Shown here piece by piece: positions 33,432 through 42,961 of a DNA stretch of 64,000 nucleotides (the stretch's first letter is position 1; every line of letters begins with the position of its first letter). Under the pieces are notes generated by a model that was given only the letters and a program-made list of their open reading frames with translations, was not told where the DNA came from and searched no databases. Made by a program: the position numbers and the translations under genes. This stretch comes from CAXRDE01 sp964229355 (lineage in GTDB: Bacteria; Cyanobacteriota; Sericytochromatia; UBA7694): contig CAXRDE010000014.1 in the NCBI GenBank assembly GCA_964229355.1, positions 124,001-188,000 of the forward strand, read 5' to 3'.

Positions 33432-36383
33432 TTAGTCCTTAAACAATTGTGAGACACTGACCTCTTCTACAGGGGCCAATTTCTTTAAAGCAGACAAATT
33501 GACTTTGTCGCGGTCGCCCACCACCGTAAAGACCAGCGGTTGACTGGCAATGCGTTGTTTTAAAAACGCCACCATGTCTTTGAGCTGGGTTTGACTCAAC
33601 TGCGCAAAAAACTGTGGACGGGGATCGTCGGCAAAACCCCATTGGTGCCAGCTTTCCATGGTACCAAAGACGTTTTTGAAGGTGACCCGATCGGTGCGGT
33701 ACATGTTCTCAAGGGACTGGCGCGCCCGATCAAAATGCTGCTCAGACTGGGGGGGGTTACGGATCAAATCAATCAGCAAGGTCAGCGACTCCACGGTTTT
33801 ATCGCCCTGGGTGCCAATGTAAGCGAGCATTTGATCTTCGTCCCCTAAGCGCCCACCCTGGGCGTAGTACGAGAAGGTCGAATAGGCCAGAGCCCGCGCT
33901 TCACGCACCTCTTGAAACATAATGGCTCCCATGCCGCCGTCCATATACTGGTTATAAAAGTCCACCAACACCTTTTCCTCGGGCTTCACCTGTGGCCCGG
34001 CCTGTACCAGATCAATACTGGCCTGGGCACTGGGATTGTGCACAAAGTAAATTTTCATGGGCACCTCGGTGTGGCGCTCCAAACGCATGGGAGGCTCAGG
34101 GCGCGGGTTGAGCAATGGCAAAGCGATATCTTGCGGCTGGTGGTACTTGTGCAAGAGGTCGTGTACCGCCCCTTGCTGGCGCGGGCCGGAGTAGTAAATT
34201 TTGAAGTTCTGTTTTTTTAAAGCATCGCGCATGGGGGCATAAGCTGACACCGAAAGTTGTTTGAGTTCTTCAGCCCCTGGACGGCTCAAAAAATAAGACT
34301 CCTGACCATATCGCACCCAGTTTCTGAGGGCGTTGCGCAGGGTGCGGCTGTCTTTTTTCTCATCGGCACGACTGGCCAGGGCGTTTTCAATACGGGCCTG
34401 AAAGCGTTCTGCATCCAGCTCAGCGGACCACAATACCTCTTCAGCCAGCTTTAAAGCAGGCTCCATGGTTTTATCGGGGCCACTCAGTCCCATCGAAAAG
34501 CTGTAATCGCCGCAGCTAAAACTCACCTTGGTGCCCAGCTTATAAAAGGCATTGGCCACCGCTGCCGCCGATTGGTTGGTGGTGCCCGCATTGTTCAATT
34601 CAGACATCACCGTGCAAAATTCAGGGTAGTGCTTGTTGCCAAAGTCGTAGTTCAGCCCCAGATAATACAGATCATTAATGGGGTTCTGCGTGGCGTAAGA
34701 CACCACACCTGGCGCATAAGAGCTGGCTTTGAGGGTTTCTTTTAGATTGACCCACTCAGGCTCTACCGGAGCAGGACTCAGGGCTTCGACCTGCTGGGCA
34801 AAAGCGCTGTGTTGATCCGGGTTAAGCTGCATTTTTTTCAGCTGGGGTTTGGCAATTTTCGGAAATTCAAATTCTGCATCTTTGCGGTAACCCACCACGT
34901 AATTGTCGCCAAAATAGCGGTTGGCCACCCGCACAATGTCTTGTACCGTCAGTTTGCGCAAACGCTCTGCCCGCTGCATTAAAGTTTCTACCGACACCCC
35001 TTGTAAAAAGGCCTGGGTCATTAAGCTGGCCCGACCCTGGTTACTCTCCAACGAACGTTTCGCTGAGATTTCCATATCGAGGGCAATGGCCTGCATAATC
35101 TCAGGGTCGATTTTACCCTGCTTCAATTGCGCGATCTGTGCCAGCAATAAAGCTTCAGCTTCTTCAAGGGTTTGATCGGCCCGGGGCACCGCCCACAAAT
35201 ACTGAGCGCCCGCATCGCGGTTAATCAGAGGGTAAGAGCCTGCGGAACGCACCTTTTGCGGCTGCACCAGATTTAATTTGATCATGCCCACATCGCCACT
35301 GTCGAGCAGCATGTCAATCATGGTGAGTGCATCACTGTCTTCACTCGACAGGCTGGCCGTCTGAAACCCAAGCAGTACTTTTTCTTCGCCTTTGTACTGC
35401 ACGTTGACCACTTCACGCCCCTTGATGGGAGGATCTTGGGGGGGTTCAAAAGGCTTAAACTCTGTGGGTTGCCACGATGAGAAGTACTTTTCAATGATTT
35501 GGCGGGTTTTGGCCAGGTCAATGTCTCCTGAAATCACCAGCGCCATATTATTGGGCACATAGTACCGGTTATAAAAGGCATACATTTTGCGCAAGGACGG
35601 GTTTTTCAAATGCTCGACGGACCCTAGAATGGTCTGGGTACCGTAAGGGTGTTTTTTAAACACCTGGGCATCCACCGCTTCCCGCAGCAGATCGTCTTTG
35701 TCATCAAGACTAATATTTTTTTCTTCGTAAACGGTTTCTAACTCAGACTGAAACAAACGGAACACCGGCTCACGAAAGCGCTCACTTTCCACCATGGCCC
35801 ATTGCTCTAAACGGTTTTTGGGCAAAGACACCAGGTAAACGGTTTCTTCGTTAGAGGTATAGGCATTGAGGCCTTCGGCGCCCATCTTGGCATACAGGGT
35901 GTCGAGTTCACCGGGAATAGCGTAAGCACTGGCCTGCACCGAGAGCTCATTGATTTCACGCAGCAGGGCGTCCCGCTGCGCGGGGTCAGTGAGGGTAAAA
36001 AGGGTTTCATAGCGGGCCACAATCTGATCTTGCAATACTTTTTCTTTGGCAAAATCGCTGGTACCCAGACGGCTGGTGCCCTTAAAGAGCATGTGCTCTA
36101 AATAGTGGGCAATGCCCGTGGCATCGGCGGGATCTTGTTTTCCCCCGGCATTGACCACCACCTGGGCATAAAAGCGGGGCTCCAGGGGATTGCGACTCAG
36201 ATACACATTGAGGCCATTTTTGAGGGTAAAGTGCATGTGATCAAGTTGAGGGGCCTGGCTTTGGGCTTTAAAGAAAGAGAAGGGAGCATCCCAGGCCTGG
36301 GCCGCCGTGGGGTTCACAAAGGTGGTAAAACAGAGCAGGGTAGCCAGCGAGAGGGTGTGACGCGAGAGTGATGAGCGCTTCAT
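33432..36383 (-). CDS. Exported two-unit M16 (insulinase/pitrilysin) zinc peptidase
   Basis: 983 residues from the ATG at 36383, which starts a signal peptide (MKRSSLSRHTLS; cleavage about AQA-WDA). The N-terminal unit has the inverted zinc motif HYLEH (H93, E96, H97 in GIAHYLEHMLFKGT) and the distal Glu in ELETVYEEKN. The C-terminal unit lacks the motif, as usual for the second M16 half. It probably degrades peptides in the periplasm. Starting 14 codons earlier would put charged residues before the signal peptide, so I rejected that start. Confidence 0.93.
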   Translation of the reverse strand: MKRSSLSRHTLSLATLLCFTTFVNPTAAQAWDAPFSFFKAQSQAPQLDHMHFTLKNGLNVYLSRNPLEPRFYAQVVVNAGGKQDPADATGIAHYLEHMLFKGTSRLGTSDFAKEKVLQDQIVARYETLFTLTDPAQRDALLREINELSVQASAYAIPGELDTLYAKMGAEGLNAYTSNEETVYLVSLPKNRLEQWAMVESERFREPVFRLFQSELETVYEEKNISLDDKDDLLREAVDAQVFKKHPYGTQTILGSVEHLKNPSLRKMYAFYNRYYVPNNMALVISGDIDLAKTRQIIEKYFSSWQPTEFKPFEPPQDPPIKGREVVNVQYKGEEKVLLGFQTASLSSEDSDALTMIDMLLDSGDVGMIKLNLVQPQKVRSAGSYPLINRDAGAQYLWAVPRADQTLEEAEALLLAQIAQLKQGKIDPEIMQAIALDMEISAKRSLESNQGRASLMTQAFLQGVSVETLMQRAERLRKLTVQDIVRVANRYFGDNYVVGYRKDAEFEFPKIAKPQLKKMQLNPDQHSAFAQQVEALSPAPVEPEWVNLKETLKASSYAPGVVSYATQNPINDLYYLGLNYDFGNKHYPEFCTVMSELNNAGTTNQSAAAVANAFYKLGTKVSFSCGDYSFSMGLSGPDKTMEPALKLAEEVLWSAELDAERFQARIENALASRADEKKDSRTLRNALRNWVRYGQESYFLSRPGAEELKQLSVSAYAPMRDALKKQNFKIYYSGPRQQGAVHDLLHKYHQPQDIALPLLNPRPEPPMRLERHTEVPMKIYFVHNPSAQASIDLVQAGPQVKPEEKVLVDFYNQYMDGGMGAIMFQEVREARALAYSTFSYYAQGGRLGDEDQMLAYIGTQGDKTVESLTLLIDLIRNPPQSEQHFDRARQSLENMYRTDRVTFKNVFGTMESWHQWGFADDPRPQFFAQLSQTQLKDMVAFLKQRIASQPLVFTVVGDRDKVNLSALKKLAPVEEVSVSQLFKD

Positions 36384-36483
36384 AAAACATCCATTCTTTT
36401 GGTGAAACTTATGCCAGAGGCCCACCCATTATAACCCAACCACCAGAACAGCTTAGCAACTACTTTCGTTTCAGAACATTACA

Positions 36484-36492
36484 TGCTAAAAT
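36484..36492 (+). promoter_or_regulatory. Extended -10 promoter for tRNA-Arg
   Basis: TG-C-TAAAAT, 14 nt before the tRNA 5' end, which suits a short precursor leader. The -35 region is weak (TTCGTT). Confidence 0.55.
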
Positions 36493-36506
36493 AGCACTCG
36501 TTGTTT

Positions 36507-36579
36507 GCGCTTGTAGCTCAGTGGATAGAGCACTGGCCTCCGGAGCCAGGTGTCGCAGGTTCGACTCCTGCCAGGCGCA
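36507..36579 (+). tRNA. tRNA-Arg (anticodon CCG)
   Basis: 73-nt cloverleaf. The acceptor stem is GCGCTTG / CAGGCGC with one G-T pair; the D arm is GCTC/GAGC; the anticodon stem is CTGGC/GCCAG around CTCCGGA, giving anticodon CCG (codon CGG); the T arm is GCAGG-TTCGACT-CCTGC. The discriminator base is A. CCA is not encoded, so it must be added enzymatically. An intrinsic terminator follows. Confidence 0.97.
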
Positions 36580-36590
36580 CTCCCTATAAA

Positions 36591-36627
36591 AAAGACCGAG
36601 GACAATGATGTGCCACGGTCTTTTTTT
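36591..36627 (+). terminator. Intrinsic terminator after tRNA-Arg
   Basis: Stem AAAGACCG (36591-36598) pairs with CGGTCTTT (36616-36623) across a 17-nt loop and runs into seven T. Confidence 0.75.
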
Positions 36628-36638
36628 ATGCGCTGGAT

Positions 36639-37289
36639 TTACATCCAGTCTTCGTCCACCTCTTCAGGGGCATCAGGCTCTGGCATAAAGTCCATATCCA
36701 AAAGCAGACGCTCTTTTTTCTTTAGCTCGTTCCAGTCAAAGGGCGTGGGCTGTTCCAGCGCTTTGTCCGGTTCAATTTCGACCCACTGGCCAGGTTTTAC
36801 CTGGACTTTTTCGCCTTTATTGCTTTCCACTTCCACCAGACCGGTTAAGGTGGTGACATGGCTAGCATTGCGCTCTTCGCTGTGGGCCACAAAAAGTTCG
36901 GTACCCAGCACCGTGGCCTGGGCCATGGGCGTGCGCACCTGAAAACGCTGGTTATTTTTGGTTTTCTTAATCCAGGTTTTGCCGCGCAACAGGCGCACAG
37001 AGCGCGAGGGGCGAATACGCATTAAGCTATTGGAGCCCAAACGTACCACTGAGCCGTCATCGTAACGAATCTGGGTGCGGGAATTGCGCCCCGTGCGCAA
37101 GCTCATGCCTGGAAATAACTTTACATTGCGGAAGGTACCCCGCCAACCCACACGGGTTCTTACCTGAACGGTTCCTAAAACATCGGTCACCGTCGCGTTG
37201 GCGCCAGCACCATACGAGACGGGGGTCACCGCAAAACTGCCGGCAACAAGTGCAGCACTTAAAACTGCCATTGAAATCTGTTTAAACAT
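36639..37289 (-). CDS. FecR-domain exported protein
   Basis: 216 residues with a signal peptide (cleavage about SYG-AGA). The FecR domain (about 30-165) has GMSLRTGRNSRTQIRYDDGSVVRLGSNS, the typical FecR beta repeat. A Glu/Asp-rich tail ends in EDWM. There is no sigma factor or TonB receptor beside it, so it is probably a structural or surface FecR protein rather than an iron-citrate regulator. It lies 101 nt downstream of the CsgG/TPR gene with its own extended -10 promoter. Confidence 0.9.
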   Translation of the reverse strand: MFKQISMAVLSAALVAGSFAVTPVSYGAGANATVTDVLGTVQVRTRVGWRGTFRNVKLFPGMSLRTGRNSRTQIRYDDGSVVRLGSNSLMRIRPSRSVRLLRGKTWIKKTKNNQRFQVRTPMAQATVLGTELFVAHSEERNASHVTTLTGLVEVESNKGEKVQVKPGQWVEIEPDKALEQPTPFDWNELKKKERLLLDMDFMPEPDAPEEVDEDWM

Positions 37290-37312
37290 GACTCAACCCT
37301 TTCTTAGACATC

Positions 37313-37321
37313 AGTATAACA
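37313..37321 (-). promoter_or_regulatory. Extended -10 promoter for the FecR gene
   Basis: Minus strand TGT-TATACT, 23 nt before the start codon. No recognisable -35. Confidence 0.55.
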
Positions 37322-37390
37322 AGAGTTCACCTGCCCCCCTATAAGCGGTGATACATTCAGAATGTGACCCTGGTCAAGTCAGGGTTCCGC

Positions 37391-39646
37391 TTAAAGAGAC
37401 GCTAAAGCAGCCTGTGCCTCGGTATGGGTCGGCTCAAGTTCAATGACTTTTTGCCAGGCGGCTTTGGCTTCCTGGGTTTGCCCCAGCTGCTGATGCGCCA
37501 AACCCAGGTTATACCAGGCCTTAACATAGTCAGGTTTCAAGCGCACCGCGGCTGCCAGATGAGAAAAGGCCTGTTTGGTTTGTTGTTGGGCCAAATACAA
37601 GGATCCCAGATTGTAATGAATCACGGCGTTCTCAGGCGCAATCGCCAGGGCACGGGCGTAATAATCCTGAGCCTTCGCATGCTTTTCTTCAAGGGCTGCC
37701 AGTTGCCCCAGATCATTTAAGACCCCCACATGGTGCGGTTGGCTGACCAGTTGATTCAACAAATAATACTTGCGGTAGCGCTGCTGCACCGCCTCACTTT
37801 TCGCCGCTTCGGTATCAATGGTCAAATAGGCGGTGTACGCTTCAAAAGCATCGGCAGGCTGATTTTGTTCCGCGTAGATACGGGCCAATAGTTCATAGGC
37901 CTGACCATAATAAACGGGGTCTTCTCGCAAGCTTTCGAAGATTTTTTTGGCCTGCGCATAATTCTCTTCGGCCATATAAGCAATGCCCAAAAAGTAAGCA
38001 ATGAAAGCCCGTGAAAGTCCTGCAGGGTGGTTATCCCAGTTTTTAAGGGCCTTCTCAAGATACACCCGGGATTTGGTGTAATTTTGCTCTTGCGTAAAAT
38101 ATTGAATACCGCGATTGAAGGGAATGTAGGTATTTTCAGGGGCTTCTTGCTCAAGCTGCTGGTAAATCACCTCGGCAGCAGCCCGTTGACCGGCGGCATA
38201 AAGTACATCAGCTCTGGCTGCCCGAATAAAGAATGCGTTGGGGGTTAAGGCTTCTGCTTTATTGACCAGCGCCAGGGATTCCTCAGTGCGCTGCAGTCCG
38301 TTGTACAAAGCGCTGAGCGTCAACAGAATATAAGCATTATCAGCACCCAGCTTTAAAGCCTGATCAAAATAAGACTGAGCAGCTTCTGATTGCCCCTGAC
38401 GGTATAAAAGTGTGCCGAGCATTAAGGGAATATAGGGGTAGTTAGGAAGCTTGAGAGCTGCTGCTTCAAACAGTTCGCGCGCCCAGGTAAAATCAGGGTT
38501 CGGTTTAAAGGCTTCGTTACTAAAGGCGTGTACCCCCAGCGTGTACTGCACCCAGGGATCTTTAAGGTTTGCACCCATGGCCTGCACTTCTTGCGTCAAT
38601 TGCAAAATAGGAACGCGGGTGGGTCCGTCATCAAAGCGAATACTTAAATAGGCCATCAATGAATCCACATCTTTGGGATTCATCTGAATGGCCTGTTGAA
38701 TCAAAGCCATGGCCTGTTTTTTGTCCCCCTGGCTTTGTTTCAAATAAGCCATCGCACGATACAATTGGGGAAGTTGAGGATTGAGAGCCAACGCTTTGGC
38801 GGCATATTTTTCGGCCTGCACTTCGTCGCTCAAACCACTCTGTATTTCAAAGCCCTGTGTGGGTGGAATAACCAGCAAGCGAGACCGCTCTCGGTAACGA
38901 AAAGCATGGGCTTCAGCAAGACCGGCATAGGCCAAAGCATAGTTTTCATCTTCAATCAGCGCTTTTTGAAAGTTTTTAATGGCCTCATCTTGCTTCCACA
39001 CGCCATCGCGCCGCAATTGCTCGACTCCCGCCATATAATAGCGATACGCCTCAGGAGAATCTGTGGCCATCAGGGTTTTTTCGAGCTGTTGCACCTCTTC
39101 GGGACGCACCTGCACGCCCAGATGACCGATTAAACGGGTGGCAAGGTGTTTTTGCAAGGTAAAAATATCTCGAAAAGCACCTTCTACCTGGGCTGCTTTT
39201 CGGGCATCAATACGGCCCGTTTCCACATCCACAAAGCGCACATTTGCCTGCAGTTGGTCGCCAACCCTTTGGTAAGAGCCCAACACCACCACCTTCGCCC
39301 CGAGCAAGCGACCTACCTGCGGAGCCGTGGTTTCGTCAATGTAAGGACTTTGTGAAAATTGTTGTTCTTTCAGCACTTGCTGCAACTGCGCGCGTTCAAT
39401 CAGATGCAAGGCATCTACCTGCAGCAAACCCATGGTTAAACTTTCTGCAAAACTATCGCTCAACCAGTCATCTTCAGCATTGCGAGTGATGTTTTTAAAG
39501 GGCAAAATAACCACGCGCAAAACCGATATATCTGCATCAACAGCATTTTCTGCAGCATATGCAGTCCCCTGGGACGGTACCGCCCAGGCAGACGAGATCA
39601 AAGAAAAGCCCACAAAACAACGCAGGGCCAAAGAACCAAAAGTCAT
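37391..39646 (-). CDS. CsgG/TolB-like N-terminal domain with TPR array
   Basis: 751-residue exported protein (signal peptide about 1-31). Residues 40-185 form a FlgO/CsgG-like alpha/beta domain (RVVILPFKNITRNAEDDWLSDSFAESLTMGLL, then GAKVVVLGSYQRVGDQLQANVRFVDVETG). The remainder is about a dozen TPR units, clear at the C-terminus (AVIHYNLGSLYLAQQQTKQAFSHLAAAVRLKPDYVKAWYNLG). It is probably a periplasmic scaffold. Neighbouring FecR suggests a shared envelope role, which is inference. Confidence 0.9.
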   Translation of the reverse strand: MTFGSLALRCFVGFSLISSAWAVPSQGTAYAAENAVDADISVLRVVILPFKNITRNAEDDWLSDSFAESLTMGLLQVDALHLIERAQLQQVLKEQQFSQSPYIDETTAPQVGRLLGAKVVVLGSYQRVGDQLQANVRFVDVETGRIDARKAAQVEGAFRDIFTLQKHLATRLIGHLGVQVRPEEVQQLEKTLMATDSPEAYRYYMAGVEQLRRDGVWKQDEAIKNFQKALIEDENYALAYAGLAEAHAFRYRERSRLLVIPPTQGFEIQSGLSDEVQAEKYAAKALALNPQLPQLYRAMAYLKQSQGDKKQAMALIQQAIQMNPKDVDSLMAYLSIRFDDGPTRVPILQLTQEVQAMGANLKDPWVQYTLGVHAFSNEAFKPNPDFTWARELFEAAALKLPNYPYIPLMLGTLLYRQGQSEAAQSYFDQALKLGADNAYILLTLSALYNGLQRTEESLALVNKAEALTPNAFFIRAARADVLYAAGQRAAAEVIYQQLEQEAPENTYIPFNRGIQYFTQEQNYTKSRVYLEKALKNWDNHPAGLSRAFIAYFLGIAYMAEENYAQAKKIFESLREDPVYYGQAYELLARIYAEQNQPADAFEAYTAYLTIDTEAAKSEAVQQRYRKYYLLNQLVSQPHHVGVLNDLGQLAALEEKHAKAQDYYARALAIAPENAVIHYNLGSLYLAQQQTKQAFSHLAAAVRLKPDYVKAWYNLGLAHQQLGQTQEAKAAWQKVIELEPTHTEAQAALASL

Positions 39647-39685
39647 AGCAATATCCTGATGCGCTTAGAATACGGGAGCGATTCC

Positions 39686-39694
39686 AGTATAGCA
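39686..39694 (-). promoter_or_regulatory. Extended -10 promoter for the CsgG/TPR gene
   Basis: Minus strand TGC-TATACT, about 40 nt before the start at 39646. Confidence 0.55.
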
Positions 39695-39760
39695 AGCTTC
39701 GCAACAAACGCTCATCTTGTCAGATTGTGTTGTGCGAAGTTATCCATAATGCCATATCTC

Positions 39761-39769
39761 TGCTATAAT
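39761..39769 (+). promoter_or_regulatory. Extended -10 promoter for the clostripain gene
   Basis: TG-C-TATAAT, a perfect hexamer with the TGn extension, 34 nt before the start at 39804. It diverges from the element at 39686-39694. Confidence 0.65.
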
Positions 39770-39803
39770 TTGCACATTTTAAAAACAAAGGAATCACCGT
39801 TGT

Positions 39804-41783
39804 ATGTCATTGTTTAAAAAGACCGTTGTCACACCGTTGCGTTTGTCTTGTGTAAGTCTGGCCCTGAGCCTCTCTCTGAGTGCCTGTGGTGAGGCGCCGC
39901 CCACCCCTTCACCCACCCCTCAGGTTAACCTCACCGGTGAGGATCAACAGGCTGCTGCTCCCACCACCCTGCATCTTTATATGATCGGCAGCGATCTTGA
40001 AGACGGCGGGGGCGACCCTGAGCGCGGTGGCGCGGGCAGTGCCGACCTCATGGAAATCGTCACTGGATATCAGTCCCTGAGCGCCGCACAGCAAAAGAAC
40101 GTCTCTGTTTTTGTGGGCTTTGGCGGCGCCAATAAAGCCGGCTGGAAAGGCATTCGCTACGCAGATCTGCCCTGCCTGGTAACCGATGCCGAAGATGGCA
40201 CCTTCGGGAATGCCAGCTGCTATAGTTTTGAGGATCCTGCAGCCAATATGGGCGATCATCAGACCCTCACTCAATTTTTGCAGGCGGGAAAACAGCACCG
40301 TCAAACCGGCGACAAAAGCACCCTTATTTTTTGGGATCACGGCGCGTCTTACCTGGGCATTGGCCCCGACATGAACCATCCGCAGGATGGAACCCTCACC
40401 ATGGAAGACTTTACGGAAAGCCTGGGTTCAACAGAAACACAGTTTGACATGATTGGCTTTGACGCCTGTTTAATGGCGGCCCTGGAAGTAGCGCAAACGG
40501 TCCAGCCCTTTGCCAAATACATGGTGGCCTCTGAAGAACTTGAGCCAGGCCACGGTTGGGACTACGAAGACCTGATCACGTTTGCAGGCGCCAATCCAGA
40601 GGCCAGCCCGCTGGCGCTGGGCAAAAAATTTGTGTCGAGCTTTATAAACAGCCCCAAACACAGCGGCCCTTATAGCAATATCAAGACCCTCTCTCTGGTG
40701 GATTTAAGCAAATATGCCCCTGTGGAAGAAGCCCTTGTCGCGCTGGCAAGCACCATGGGCCAGGACTTAAACACCTACTACCGCACCCTCTTAAGCGCCG
40801 TCAGCGCTTCCGAAGGCTATGGCATTCAGAGCAAGGGCAGCATTGAAATGGGGGTGGATTTGGCACACCTTGCCGAAAATATCAAAAAGGAAAGTCCTGA
40901 GCTCAGTGCCCAGGCAGACGCGTTAATCAGCGCCGTTCAAAATTATGTGGTGGCCTCAGAAAAAGACGAAAGCCGTCCCAACGCACAGGGGGTCTCAATT
41001 TTTTCACCCCGTTATGCGGCCCCTCTGCAAAGCGGAGCCTATGACAGCGATGCCAACGTGAGTAAGTCCTGGAGCGGGCTCAGCAAAAGCTTTATTGAAA
41101 AAGGGTCGCAAGACACCACCGCCCCCACCCTCAATCGCGTGCCAGACTGCGGCGCAGAAGGCGTTCAGTGCTTTGCGATTCAAGATGATGTGGGCGTCTC
41201 TGAAGCGGTGAGCGTGAATGCGGTTCTCGATCCCACAGATCCCAACCGGCTCATCATTACCTCCACGGTGAATATGAATATTGGTCGTCCTGAAGATCAG
41301 GAGCTTTACCCCCTGTTTACCTGGGATGGCAGCGCACCCATGCTCTGCGATGGCCCCTGTCGCGAAGACCTCTCCAACGCCCTGGGCATTCCCTTTAATG
41401 CCGAAAACATCACCGCTTCGGGTAACTTACTGTCTTCAGCAGACGGGGTCTTAAACGGTGAAACGGTAACCTTTTACTTTGTTACCGATGAAAAGGGAGA
41501 CGTGCAGGACTACTGGGCAGTGCCTTACCGCCAGGATCCCCAGGGTAACGCCATCTTTAACAAAGAACAGCTGCGTTTTGGTGCAGGCGATAGTCTACAG
41601 TTCACCAACTTAGAGATTAAACTGGACACCGAAACAGAAGAATACGTCACCTCAGAGCCGCTCAAACTGTCCGGTGAACCCGTGTTTGACAGTATCACGC
41701 TGCCGGGCACCCGCTTTTTCTTTGCATTGGCTTCTGACCTGAAAGGCAATATCGGGATCTCTGAGCCTCAACAGGTAGAGTAA
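39804..41783 (+). CDS. Clostripain-family (C11) cysteine peptidase lipoprotein
   Basis: 659 residues. Signal peptide with lipobox LSAC (Cys28), followed by a Pro/Thr-rich linker. The C11 domain (about 53-430) starts TLHLYMIGSDLE. The catalytic His179 is in LIFWDHGASY and Cys222 in DMIGFDACLMAALE, both in the expected order. Clostripain relatives cut after Arg or Lys. The C-terminal 230 residues (from DTTAPTLNRVPDCG) look beta-rich and unassigned. It is probably outer-membrane anchored. Confidence 0.9.
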   Translation: MSLFKKTVVTPLRLSCVSLALSLSLSACGEAPPTPSPTPQVNLTGEDQQAAAPTTLHLYMIGSDLEDGGGDPERGGAGSADLMEIVTGYQSLSAAQQKNVSVFVGFGGANKAGWKGIRYADLPCLVTDAEDGTFGNASCYSFEDPAANMGDHQTLTQFLQAGKQHRQTGDKSTLIFWDHGASYLGIGPDMNHPQDGTLTMEDFTESLGSTETQFDMIGFDACLMAALEVAQTVQPFAKYMVASEELEPGHGWDYEDLITFAGANPEASPLALGKKFVSSFINSPKHSGPYSNIKTLSLVDLSKYAPVEEALVALASTMGQDLNTYYRTLLSAVSASEGYGIQSKGSIEMGVDLAHLAENIKKESPELSAQADALISAVQNYVVASEKDESRPNAQGVSIFSPRYAAPLQSGAYDSDANVSKSWSGLSKSFIEKGSQDTTAPTLNRVPDCGAEGVQCFAIQDDVGVSEAVSVNAVLDPTDPNRLIITSTVNMNIGRPEDQELYPLFTWDGSAPMLCDGPCREDLSNALGIPFNAENITASGNLLSSADGVLNGETVTFYFVTDEKGDVQDYWAVPYRQDPQGNAIFNKEQLRFGAGDSLQFTNLEIKLDTETEEYVTSEPLKLSGEPVFDSITLPGTRFFFALASDLKGNIGISEPQQVE

Positions 41784-41787
41784 GGGC

Positions 41788-42954
41788 CTAGAACCAGCGT
41801 AAGGGGTCCACCGGCACACCGTTTTGACGTACTTCCATGTGCAGGTGAGGCCCCGTGCTGTAACCGGTGCTGCCCACGGCAGCAATGACCTGACCCTTTT
41901 TGACACTCTGGCCCGGACGCACGTAAAAGGCAGAAGTGTGGGCATACAGGGTCACCAGACCGCGACCGTGATCCACAATCACCGCTTTACCATACCCGCC
42001 CTGCCAACCGGCAGAAATGACCACACCACTGTCCGCCGCGCGAATTTGGGTACCTGAAGGGGCACCAAAGTCAACGCCCGTATGCATTTTGCTGGTGCGA
42101 AAAATGGGGTGAATACGGTAGCCAAACCGCGACGTCATGGGAAAGCCCAACACCGGATTGGTAAAGCGGCCTGTACCCAGGGAAATATTAAAACTGGTCT
42201 TGCTTTGACGGGCATAGCGCTTTTGCAGCATCGAAGTAATCGAACGGGACTCACGCTCCAGCGCGCGCATTTCTTGCTCATACACCTGGCGCTCTTTGGT
42301 CAAACGCTCCAGATAGCCCTTTTGCTTTTGTTTATCGATGGCGTGCTGCTCTTTGGCTTCGGCCAGGTTTTGGGCCTCTTTGCCTAAGGTCTGCCGTTTG
42401 AGCATTTGCTGGTATTGCAGCTTTGACAGTTTGTCTTTGCGCTCGGACAGATCTTGCAGCAACTGCTCGTCTTTGCGGGCCAAATAACGGTAGTAGCCCA
42501 CCCGACGCACCAGCGTCGATAGATTTTCAGACTCCATCAACTGGTTGGCCTGGGCATACTGGCGGGTTTTGTACATCTGGCGCAAACGCTGCTCTGCTTT
42601 TTCGAGCTGCGCTTCTAAAGAATCCTCGGCAGAAATCAGGTCATCGGTGACCTTTTCCACTTCCTGGTGGACTTCTTCATAACGGCGGCTTGAAGCCTCT
42701 AGCTTATTGGCAGACTGCTCCAGGCGCTGCTGAATTTTGGCCAGCTCGCTCTTGGACTCCTTGATTTTGACTTCCACTTCTTTTTTCTTTTTGGTCAACA
42801 CCTTAATTTTTGACTCATTTTTTTTGAGTTTGTTGAGGCGTTCACGGTCTTTGGCAGTGGCCGCATGGGCCACCGAAGAAGGGATATGGGTGGGTACAGC
42901 CCATTGGCTGAGGCCCAGCCCCAGGGCCAGAGAGAGTAAAATATAGCGTTTCAT
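41788..42954 (-). CDS. EnvC-like M23 peptidase with coiled coil
   Basis: 388 residues from the ATG at 42954 (signal peptide to about AHA-ATA). A long coiled coil (about 35-250) precedes a LytM/M23 domain. Zn ligands look complete: H and D in MHTGVDFG, and HLHME near the end. It may therefore cut peptidoglycan itself, unlike E. coli EnvC, whose LytM domain is degenerate and only activates amidases. An in-frame start 12 codons upstream lacks support. Last gene of the operon with uvrC. Confidence 0.93.
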   Translation of the reverse strand: MKRYILLSLALGLGLSQWAVPTHIPSSVAHAATAKDRERLNKLKKNESKIKVLTKKKKEVEVKIKESKSELAKIQQRLEQSANKLEASSRRYEEVHQEVEKVTDDLISAEDSLEAQLEKAEQRLRQMYKTRQYAQANQLMESENLSTLVRRVGYYRYLARKDEQLLQDLSERKDKLSKLQYQQMLKRQTLGKEAQNLAEAKEQHAIDKQKQKGYLERLTKERQVYEQEMRALERESRSITSMLQKRYARQSKTSFNISLGTGRFTNPVLGFPMTSRFGYRIHPIFRTSKMHTGVDFGAPSGTQIRAADSGVVISAGWQGGYGKAVIVDHGRGLVTLYAHTSAFYVRPGQSVKKGQVIAAVGSTGYSTGPHLHMEVRQNGVPVDPLRWF

Positions 42955-42961
42955 AACTCTA

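Noticed and set aside
36507..36627. tRNA-Arg as an integration site for a genomic island
   Set aside because: No repeat of the tRNA 3' end and no integrase in the window; the RADAR cassette is 10 kb away.
37367..37385. Hairpin ACCCTG / CAGGGT between the TPR and FecR genes
   Set aside because: Six base pairs with a 7-nt loop but no T-run on either strand, so not called a terminator.
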